In this document: positions 61,001 through 64,000 of the stretch, piece after piece
Numbering within the stretch: position 1 is the first letter of the stretch
How the letters are laid out: every line of letters starts with the position of its first letter
Assembly: GCA_036937835.1 (NCBI GenBank)
Contig: CM072880.1
Coordinates: 14,018,501 to 14,082,500, forward strand
Direction of reading: 5' to 3'
DNA from: Pampus argenteus
Taxonomy: Eukaryota > Chordata > Actinopteri > Scombriformes > Stromateidae
DNA: 64,000 nt
Translations under genes and position numbers: made by a program
The notes under the pieces: model-generated
Told to the model about the DNA's origin: nothing
Database searches by the model: none
The model's input: the letters and a program-made list of their open reading frames with translations, nothing else

Positions 61001-63722
61001 ACGTGAAGGCGTTGTGGAGTTCCTGGCCCCCATTCTCATAACACACACACAGAGAGAGATATGCTCACAGGTTTCACTTCTTTCTGCTGCAATCGTATTT
61101 GAAGACAAATGCAGCTGAGTTGATGTGAAAGGTTACTGTGAGTCAAAATGACAAATTACAGACCATAAATTATTCTCAGACTTGGTGTGAAAAAGCCTTT
61201 AGCTACACAGTAGTACAAAGTAGTACAGAAGTCCTACTTTTTCCTGAAAGTTTGTCCCACAGGAAGTATTTGATAAATTCAAGCCTTACTCTCTTGGTGA
61301 ACTGAATACTATATAGACTGGATATTCTTATTTTTCAGTGTCATCCAACACATAAAAGCTATAGGCGCTGACCAAAAGGAGAGTGGACATAAATCAGAAG
61401 ATAGAAGACGTAGACAGAGTCAGTCTTTGAGGTAAGTACGGTTGCAAGAACTCGGCTGCAAAGAGGCCAGAGTAGAGTCTGTTGTACCAACATCTGTGCT
61501 GACTGTACGAATATAGCAACAATGTAAATAATATGTAGGCCTTAAGTATCCATTGTTTTGTCATGGCACACACAGAAAGGGAATAAAACACAGCTGGCTG
61601 TCCCACAAAAGCATCCTACTGTTGTCCATACCACGGTCAAGCCTGAAATTATAGCCACAGGAGATTATGGGTAGAGGTTGTGCCCTGCGGGTCCTTTGGG
61701 CAGTGAGAGGACAGCTCTGACTTAGACGGGTGAAACCGCTTCTCAGCAATGATTTGAAATGAGCTTCCTATTACTCCTACATGTAAGAAGTTATAGTATA
61801 TTTTTTCCTACCAAAATGTAGCTATACATTTGTAACCAACCAACACTGCTGTGGAATTGAACAACACGTGTAGCTGTTGCTTTTACCTTTACCTTATGTG
61901 TACCTATTACACAAACGAAACGTGGTTTTATTTTTGGAGGTTATCATGACTTGATTTCCAGCTATAACTCTAAATTAGTGGTAGAAAACAGTTCCCAAAG
62001 GGCTGCCAGTGCAAAAATATTGTGGGTATACTGATGACACATTGTATTTTTAGAAAAACAATAAATGATGCCTTCTCTAAATTAGAGCTTTTTTTTTTTC
62101 TTTATAAAACTGACCTGGTGTTGACCCATAAGAGAACATTGGAGGAATAGCCATTTCTCTATTTAGATACAGTCACTTTAAAACACACAATGACCAGTAT
62201 GCACCCTTAACCTATAAACAGAGCCACTTGCACACTGCAAAAATATATTCTACATAATTAGCACCTTCAATATTGGGCAATAATACACGATATCACACAT
62301 CGTAAATGTGTGTTTCAGGTATTCTCGGGAGCTAAATCAGGTAGACAAAAAAAAAAAATGTAATGGAATAACACCAGCTTGACGAATAAACTGACCGGGG
62401 TGGGTGTAAATCACATTATGGTTTCAGGGAAAGTGATCCAACATCAGGCTCGGGAGAGGCCGGAGCAGGAAGCACCAGCGACAATGTGTGTTGTGAAAGA
62501 GAGAGAGCGAGAATTCCTCCAAGCCATATTATTACGTTCTGCAGCTCTACGGAACATGTAACAGGCAGGAACCCAAAAATGGCTAAGGTGTGTTCTGCTT
62601 CCCCCAGGGTGTGGTGAGAGGAGTGCGCCGGCCTGGAGCCAAGATGGTGGTCAGGGTGAAAAACCACAAAGTGAAAATAGAGGCGGACATGGCCAGGACA
62701 TGTCCGGCACAGATCAAAGAGAGGCGGGGCCTCAGCACACAACAAAGTGCTACGATGACAGATGGAGGTTTCTGACAAGCCATCCAGGCCTTGAGTCGTG
62801 GAGTGTTTATGTGTCGCAGGACAATGAGGAGAATCAAGGGATCGCAGCAAAGGCAAAACAGAAATTATCATGCAAGAGAGATAGTAAAAAAAGAACAAAG
62901 GCATGACACAAGTGCTAATTAGGTTCGGTTGGGGGTGCTGAGGCCCATTCCCAAATGTGCCTGAGTCGCTGACACAGCCAGGGGAATGCAAGGAATGGCA
63001 ACGCAGACAGACATTCAGGATGTCGAGGGGTGGAGTGAAAAAGAGGATGTCGGCCAAGATGTCGCTGCTGTACAGATTGGGGCCTGAGGCTGAGACGAGT
63101 GGTTGTTGACGTCTGGGACAATGTCTGAAGAGCACGGACATGAGAAGCATGTTACAATGAGAGAGCAACACTGACCAGGAAAGAAGAGGAAGCCGTTCGC
63201 AGACACTGATCCTAGACTGGCTGAAAATACCCACGGCCAAGAGCAGGGTAATTGTGGTTGGTTTTGGTGCGCTTACAACTTCAAGGTTGTGGGTTGGATT
63301 CCCACAAGCAAGTACCTCGAAAGCATGTATGGTATTGGTTTGACTTGTGGTGGGCATACTGCTTTAATACAAAAGGTATTCAGAAATGCAGGGATTAGTC
63401 ATCAAAGCCTAGATAACAGGATTTTATTGACATAAAGATGTTAGCCATAAATAAAAAGGAACATGATGATAAATTTATGTTGGGAGACATGTTTTAACTT
63501 TTCCCAAAACATATTGTACAAACGTCTGGGACCTTCTGAAAACTATTATGTACAAATTAAATACATCATTTTTTTAACATTAGGACTTACGAGAGGCTCC
63601 TTGTTTTTAACCAGTCTTATGATCTTCACTGAATCCTCATCATCGTCGATGTCTTCGGGCAGCGGAGGTAGTTCAGGGTCGTAATTCTTCTGGGCAACTG
63701 TGTCGTGGACCGACAGAAGGCT
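11946..63722 (-). CDS. mpp7: MPP7-like MAGUK scaffold, 3' 12 coding exons (partial)
   Basis: Partial coding sequence joined, in transcript order, from 63591-63722, 49857-49938, 49178-49263, 48445-48519, 45599-45795, 44866-44930, 29945-30115, 24782-24862, 21508-21601, 18950-19058, 17676-17819 and 11946-12125. Every junction is GT-AG and phase-compatible, giving 471 residues and a TGA stop. Domains by partial-residue number: end of L27C (1-16), acidic linker, PDZ (about 33-113), SH3 (about 127-191), basic HOOK (about 192-263), guanylate-kinase-like domain (about 264-455). Known of the family: MPP7/PALS3 is a cytoplasmic scaffold at cell junctions; its L27 domains pair with DLG1 and LIN7 and it supports epithelial polarity and tight-junction assembly. 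The GK-like P-loop lacks its catalytic lysine, so it should be a protein-binding pseudo-kinase. MPP3 is the nearest alternative, but SH3 (IPCKEAGL, SQDDATWWQAK) and the C-terminus (FTEEDFQEM, WVPVSW) fit MPP7 better. Whether it is the a or b fish paralogue is not resolved. The 5' end is off the window. Confidence 0.93.
14227..14254 (+). repeat. (TG)14 microsatellite
   Basis: Perfect dinucleotide run inside the last mpp7 intron. Confidence 0.95.
14899..14931 (+). repeat. LINE-type 3' tail fragment (fish retroelement)
   Basis: The segment containing TTCCCCTTATGGGACAATAA resembles the 3' ends of abundant fish LINE families, in which a short CCCC..GGGA hairpin precedes AATAAA-like sequence. The TATTTATTT-rich sequence upstream (about 14830-14880) fits such a tail. 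Family not named with confidence. Confidence 0.5.
15959..15987 (+). repeat. Possible second LINE-type 3' tail fragment
   Basis: TTGAGGGATCAATAAAAGAA resembles the GGGGATCAATAAAG end of fish LINE/SINE tails but is shorter and more diverged than the copy near 14900. Confidence 0.3.
17118..17142 (+). repeat. (AC)12 microsatellite
   Basis: Dinucleotide run following CTCACTCACTCAT, in the last mpp7 intron. Confidence 0.95.
17676..17819 (-). CDS. mpp7: mpp7 exon: GK-like domain C-terminal half
   Basis: 144 bp, 48 codons, phase 0 at both ends. It encodes MLKHLRTAEFKPFIVFVKPP, then TIERLRETRKSGKFI and SGKDDKGSAKPFT. EFKPFIVFVKPP is the conserved late GK strand. The acceptor is TCTCTTCAG|ATG and the donor is TTCACG|GTGAGT. 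Read-through past the donor gives VSE and then non-coding sequence; the spliced product continues with EEDFQEM. Confidence 0.96.
17820..18949 (-). other. mpp7: mpp7 intron, 1.13 kb
   Basis: Lies between the VQPH and MLKHL exons. I see no RNA gene, transposon or coding signal in it. Confidence 0.8.
18950..19058 (-). CDS. mpp7: mpp7 exon: GK-like domain core
   Basis: 109 bp: one base to finish lysine, then 36 codons. It encodes FIEYGEYRGNYYGTSLDSIR and SVLSKNKVCLLDVQPH, the conserved EYGEYxxNYYGTS motif and the central hydrophobic strand of the GK fold. The acceptor is CTCTCAG|ATTC and the donor is CCTCAT|GTGAGT. Confidence 0.96.
19059..21507 (-). other. mpp7: mpp7 intron, 2.45 kb
   Basis: Between the DIHNN and FIEYGEY exons. 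Apart from a short T-tract near 19788-19802, nothing with a recognisable function is seen. Confidence 0.8.
21508..21601 (-). CDS. mpp7: mpp7 exon: GK-like domain, GMP-binding-type region
   Basis: 94 bp: AC completes a histidine codon, 30 codons, then AA of a lysine codon. It reads TSRAKRNQETDGVEYHF followed by ISKHLFETDIHNN. This is the TTRxxR...G.EYHF segment that binds GMP in true kinases and phosphopeptides in some MAGUK GK domains. The acceptor is CTCTCTCAG|ACACC and the donor is AACAA|GTAGGC. Confidence 0.95.
21602..24781 (-). other. mpp7: mpp7 intron, 3.18 kb
   Basis: Between the P-loop exon and the TSRAKR exon. It contains a GC-richer segment (about 21880-22180) and a long (TG)n/(TA)n microsatellite at 23764-23808. 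No nested gene recognised. Confidence 0.78.
23764..23808 (+). repeat. (TG)n with short TA interruption
   Basis: About 16 TG units to 23796, then TATATATGTGTGT. Intronic, likely polymorphic. Confidence 0.95.
24782..24862 (-). CDS. mpp7: mpp7 exon: degenerate P-loop of GK-like domain
   Basis: 81 bp: GA completes glycine, 26 codons, then one base of histidine. It reads PTGVGLNELKKKLL followed by ISDPQHFSVTIP. In active guanylate kinases the P-loop is GxxGxGK[ST]; here it is GPTGVGL, with leucine instead of lysine, as expected for an inactive MAGUK GK domain. The acceptor is TTTGTGTAG|GACC and the donor is CCCAC|GTAAGT. Entry and exit phases are the same, so it is skippable in frame. Confidence 0.94.
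26750..26780 (+). repeat. A-rich tract
   Basis: 17 A, then TAG, then 10 A. It interrupts long open frames on both strands with Lys or Phe runs, a sign those frames are not coding. Confidence 0.9.
27590..27800. promoter_or_regulatory. Candidate conserved non-coding element
   Basis: Non-repetitive intronic block containing AGAGATGCCGCCTTTAATAT and GCTTAATAACTTCC, grading into GC-rich sequence with several CpGs. A plus-strand hydrophobic open frame covers it but shows no known domain or splice context. Confidence 0.22.
28840..29040. promoter_or_regulatory. Candidate conserved non-coding element
   Basis: Unique sequence with several homeodomain-type cores (AAATTATGG, GTTAATTG, CTTGTAATTAGC, ATTTAAGTG) separated by mixed-composition sequence. 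No coding signal. Confidence 0.22.
29945..30115 (-). CDS. mpp7: mpp7 exon: basic HOOK and first strand of GK-like domain
   Basis: 171 bp: two bases finishing serine, 56 codons, one base of glycine. It encodes the polybasic stretch GFRRSFRLSRRDKKTNKS, then MYECKKSEMYDMADVPTYEEV, and ends RLVILV at the start of the GK-like fold. The acceptor is GACCTCCAG|CTGGG and the donor is GTGG|GTAAGT. The basic HOOK sits between SH3 and GK in MPP proteins and is a site of regulation and partner or membrane binding (family knowledge; not shown here). Confidence 0.95.
32755..32790 (+). repeat. Imperfect (CA)n microsatellite
   Basis: CA repeats broken by CG at two points (ACGCAC) in the 14.7-kb intron. Confidence 0.93.
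34562..34635 (+). repeat. A-rich tract followed by (CA)12
   Basis: A-rich tract with G interruptions at 34562-34598, then ACACATACAAG and a (CA)12 run at 34612-34635. This is the composition expected where an old poly(A) tail has mutated into a microsatellite. Confidence 0.9.
37730..37762 (+). repeat. 14-bp perfect direct repeat, 19-bp period
   Basis: ATCACAAATGGTTT occurs at 37730-37743 and again at 37749-37762, separated by TACAG. Likely a small local tandem duplication. Confidence 0.85.
38920..38938 (+). repeat. (TG)n microsatellite, about 9 units
   Basis: Short intronic dinucleotide run. Confidence 0.9.
41767..41865 (+). repeat. (GA)n microsatellite, about 100 bp, imperfect
   Basis: Long GA run with scattered GGGA, GCAG, AAAG and ATAG interruptions. 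Polypurine/polypyrimidine mirror sequence of this length can form triplex DNA. It generates spurious RE/SL-rich open frames on both strands. Confidence 0.95.
42095..42114 (+). repeat. (ATCC)n tetranucleotide repeat
   Basis: About five ATCC units in the 14.7-kb mpp7 intron. Confidence 0.93.
42997..43050 (+). repeat. Compound (TA)20(CA)7 microsatellite
   Basis: Forty bases of perfect TA followed directly by 14 bases of CA. The TA block is fully self-complementary and can extrude as a cruciform. Confidence 0.96.
44866..44930 (-). CDS. mpp7: mpp7 exon: short HOOK start (RRFALRRP)
   Basis: 65 bp: one base to finish arginine, 21 codons, one base of a serine codon. It reads RFALRRPVATLPIQ followed by RTSSRRS. 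The RRxALRRP start after SH3 is typical of the MPP HOOK segment. The acceptor is ATCCTCCAG|GAGA and the donor is TCAT|GTAAGC. The overlapping longer open frame on this strand is in a different phase and is not used. The next exon is 14.7 kb away; joining gives SSGFRRSFRL, which supports the assignment of this small exon. Confidence 0.88.
44931..45598 (-). other. mpp7: mpp7 intron, 668 bp
   Basis: Short intron between the SH3 exon and the HOOK-start exon; contains purine-rich and pyrimidine-rich patches only. Confidence 0.85.
45599..45795 (-). CDS. mpp7: mpp7 exon: SH3 domain
   Basis: 197 bp, 65 codons plus two bases (AG) of an arginine codon. It contains a whole SH3 fold: ALFDYDPNDDKSIPC at the first strand and RT loop, AFKKGSILQIMSQDD for the central strands, the paired tryptophans of TWWQAKHEG, and GLIPSKQFQE at the end. 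The acceptor is ATGTCCAG|GTG and the donor is GAGAG|GTAAGG. In MAGUKs this SH3 packs against the GK-like domain rather than acting as a simple proline-peptide binder (family knowledge). Confidence 0.96.
45796..48444 (-). other. mpp7: mpp7 intron, 2.65 kb
   Basis: Between the PDZ-SH3 linker exon and the SH3 exon. It contains a diverged dispersed fish repeat at about 47565-47702; otherwise nothing recognised. Confidence 0.8.
47565..47702 (+). repeat. Diverged dispersed fish repeat (LINE/SINE-tail-like)
   Basis: The ordered motifs GTGTCCTTGAGCAAGA, CTCACTGCCATCAGTGTG, GTATGAATGGTTGAATGAG and AGGCAGCTTGTAAAGCG match my recollection of a very common interspersed repeat in percomorph fish genomes. 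The copy has lost the usual GACACTGAACCCC segment. I cannot name the family with certainty. Confidence 0.65.
48445..48519 (-). CDS. mpp7: mpp7 exon: PDZ end and PDZ-SH3 linker
   Basis: 75 bp, exactly 25 codons, phase 0 at both ends: GQSQGAITFKVVPSVKEE followed by AVTKEPK. GAITFKVVPS is the last PDZ strand and the rest is a charged linker to SH3. The acceptor is ATATTCAG|GGCC and the donor is AAAG|GTAGGC. The length permits use as an optional in-frame cassette, but skipping would remove the closing PDZ strand. Confidence 0.93.
48520..49177 (-). other. mpp7: mpp7 intron, 658 bp, with TG/GGT microsatellite
   Basis: Short intron between two PDZ exons. Its centre carries the compound repeat at 48711-48767. 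Nothing else recognised. Confidence 0.85.
48711..48767 (+). repeat. Compound (TG)n(GTG)n G-run microsatellite
   Basis: TGTGCA, then (TG)14 to about 48744, then five GGT units and a run of G, inside a 658-bp intron between two PDZ exons. The G-rich end lies on the strand opposite to mpp7 transcription. Confidence 0.95.
49178..49263 (-). CDS. mpp7: mpp7 exon: PDZ core
   Basis: 86 bp. Its first two bases (GA) complete the split glycine, then 28 codons read LIHVGDELKEVNG, IPVDDKKPEEIIHIL. The GDELKEVNG segment is the central PDZ strand/turn and PEEIIHIL is the peptide-binding alpha-2 helix. The acceptor is GTGGTAG|GAC and the donor is CTG|GTAAGC. Together with the 82-bp exon upstream it makes 168 bp, so the two could be skipped as a pair without a frameshift. 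Confidence 0.95.
49264..49856 (-). other. mpp7: mpp7 intron, 593 bp
   Basis: Short intron splitting a PDZ glycine codon. It begins with a GTCAGT donor and contains no recognised element. Confidence 0.85.
49857..49938 (-). CDS. mpp7: mpp7 exon: PDZ, carboxylate-loop side
   Basis: 82 bp, entering at phase 0 and leaving at phase 1. It encodes GATIRRDEHTGAILVAR followed by IMRGGAADRS and the first base of a glycine codon. The upstream exon ends in KEPL, so the PDZ ligand-binding loop reads PLGATI across the 13.7-kb intron. GGAADRSG is the conserved turn before the PDZ alpha helix in MPP proteins. The acceptor is TTTGTAG|GGAGC. The donor is AGTG|GTCAGT, weaker than the GTAAGT/GTGAGT donors of the other exons. 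Confidence 0.93.
52397..52427. repeat. Perfect 13-bp inverted repeat with 5-nt loop
   Basis: Left arm 52397-52409 (TTATGAAGGGAGG) and right arm 52415-52427 are exact reverse complements, separated by GGGAA. A further GGCCAG...CTGGC pairing may extend it imperfectly. Too short for a typical pre-miRNA; could be a palindrome created by templated repair. Confidence 0.9.
52965..53010 (+). mobile_element. Tc1/mariner-like transposon fossil (terminal fragment)
   Basis: The stretch ATACCAGTCAAAAGTTTGGA, followed by CAAACCTTC, closely resembles the terminal inverted repeat of Tc1-like transposons widespread in fish and amphibians (CAGTCAAAAGTTTGGACACACC type). No transposase frame is present nearby, so this is a small non-autonomous remnant. 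Confidence 0.6.
53260..53280 (+). repeat. Diverged direct copy of the Tc1-like motif
   Basis: The 21 bases here match 52989-53009 at 19 of 21 positions (ACAAACCyTCACATTTTCyTG), in the same orientation and 271 bp apart. Upstream CAAACTGTTGG parallels CAAAAGTTTGG. It suggests nested or duplicated remnants. Confidence 0.5.
57296..57309 (+). promoter_or_regulatory. RFX X-box-like motif
   Basis: GTTACC-AC-GGCGAC matches the two-half-site RFX pattern (GTTGCC N2 GGCAAC) with two substitutions. A single motif match of this sort is weak evidence. Confidence 0.2.
57316..57341. repeat. Imperfect inverted repeat GGTTACATAC...GTATCGTAACC
   Basis: Ten-base left arm pairs with the right arm apart from one inserted C. 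Similar GGTTACnTAnGTAACC cores occur in a common interspersed fish repeat, so this may be a diverged fragment of one. Confidence 0.4.
57640..57780. promoter_or_regulatory. Candidate conserved non-coding element
   Basis: Contains TAATCTCATTAGC, CCCATTAATTCCCAG and GTCATTATTTTCC within about 60 bases, plus GATGTAAACAGA, which matches a forkhead-type core. Enhancer-like density of motifs in the large mpp7 intron; function is inference. Confidence 0.25.
58592..58617 (+). repeat. (GAA)n imperfect trinucleotide repeat
   Basis: GAAGAAGAAGAAGAGGAAGAAG in the 13.7-kb intron. Confidence 0.9.
60002..60040 (+). repeat. (GAA)n trinucleotide repeat
   Basis: About 12 GAA-type units with one GAT interruption. 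On the mpp7 pre-mRNA strand this is a TTC/CTT pyrimidine tract. Confidence 0.93.
60762..60776 (+). repeat. T15 homopolymer
   Basis: Uninterrupted T run inside the 13.7-kb intron. Confidence 0.9.
63260..63306 (+). mobile_element. tRNA-derived SINE head fragment
   Basis: 63289-63305 folds as a tRNA T-arm: stem GTGGG, seven-base loop TTGGATT, stem CCCAC, with a B-box-like GGTTGGATTCC (canonical GGTTCGAATCC). Upstream TGCGCTTACAACTTCAAGGT resembles the end of a D-stem and a shortened anticodon arm. The acceptor stem and A box are not recognisable, so it is a degenerate SINE or tRNA pseudogene, not a functional tRNA. Confidence 0.4.
63591..63722 (-). CDS. mpp7: mpp7 exon: end of L27C, acidic linker and first PDZ strand
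   Basis: Most upstream exon in the window: 132 bp, 44 codons, phase 0 at both ends. It opens with SLLSVHDTVAQKNYDP, the last helix of the second L27 domain, which in this family pairs with LIN7. An acidic proline-bearing linker follows (LPPLPEDIDDDEDS), then the first PDZ strand KIIRLVKNKEPL. The acceptor is CTTCTTCTAG|AGCC and the donor is CTC|GTAAGT. A shifted acceptor using the next AG, two bases on, would break the frame. Preceding L27 exons must lie above 64000. Confidence 0.9.
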
Positions 63723-64000
63723 CTAGAAGAAGGAGAGGGATAGAGGGAAGGGAGGAAAGAAAGGCAAGAGTTATCAGTCAAACCCAAACAGCCTTTACCA
63801 TACCTTAGTCTGATTACCTAAGTAAAATACATGCTATTAAGGGTTCAATCTATCATTTCACTTTCACTTTCTCTAGGTAGGGTAGAGAAAAGGCAGAGAC
63901 TGCAGGGAGGATGGTTATGAATTGGGGTGTCTCCCTGAAATGCTGTGTGATGGATTTGAAAGCATTCAGGCCAGTACTTGTAGCTACATGCGTTAATTGT
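63723..64000 (-). other. mpp7: mpp7 upstream intron, truncated by window end
   Basis: Sequence 5' of the L27C/linker exon on the mpp7 strand. It has the acceptor polypyrimidine tract next to the exon and no further exon in the visible 278 bp. Confidence 0.8.

Larger units (their letters stand above)
49939..63590 (-). other. mpp7: mpp7 intron, 13.65 kb
   Basis: Splits the PDZ domain between KEPL and GATI. It holds a perfect hairpin (52397-52427), a Tc1-like fossil (about 52965-53010), an inverted repeat with an RFX-like motif (57296-57341), conserved-looking blocks (54365-54560, 57640-57780, 60350-60520), GAA tracts, a T tract (60762-60776), a 313-codon open frame (62416-63357) and a tRNA-like SINE fragment (63260-63306). 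No nested gene is supported. Confidence 0.75.

Noticed and set aside
1..64000. CRISPR arrays, bacterial operons, phage or integron features
   Set aside because: None found; the direct repeats present are microsatellites or transposon debris typical of a fish genome.

Overview
The window is nuclear DNA from a vertebrate, almost certainly a ray-finned (teleost) fish. The evidence is multi-exon split coding sequence with GT-AG introns, moderate-to-low GC, many CA/TG, TA, GA and GAA microsatellites, and dispersed fragments resembling common fish repeats: a tRNA-derived SINE head, LINE-type 3' tails and a Tc1-like fossil. I see no bacterial operon, CRISPR array, phage or plasmid features.

One gene can be supported, on the minus strand: the 3' four fifths of a membrane-associated guanylate kinase of the MPP/PALS family, best matched to mpp7. 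Twelve consecutive coding exons lie between 63722 and 11946. All splice phases agree and together they encode 471 residues. In order these are the tail of the second L27 domain, an acidic linker, PDZ, SH3, a basic HOOK segment and a guanylate-kinase-like domain ending in a WVPVSW-type C-terminus. The start codon, the first L27 domain and most of the second (roughly the first 100 residues by comparison with the family's usual length of about 576) lie beyond 64000.

Layout: 1 to about 9380 is intergenic, with no recognisable gene. About 9380-11945 is the 3' UTR and candidate poly(A) region. 11946-30115 holds six exons for the HOOK and guanylate-kinase-like part. 30116-44865 is a 14.7-kb intron. 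44866-49938 is a cluster of five exons (HOOK start, SH3, linker, PDZ). 49939-63590 is a 13.7-kb intron. 63591-63722 is the L27/PDZ boundary exon, followed by upstream intron to the end. Introns and flank contain simple repeats, diverged transposon pieces and several blocks that look like conserved non-coding elements; those blocks are inference only.

I did not find a previously undescribed system. The more interesting leads are the in-frame cassette arrangement of several mpp7 exons, a perfect 13-bp hairpin in the large 5' intron, a G-quadruplex minisatellite, a paired YY1/CRE motif in the intergenic part, and a 313-codon open frame in the 5' intron that is probably not a protein.
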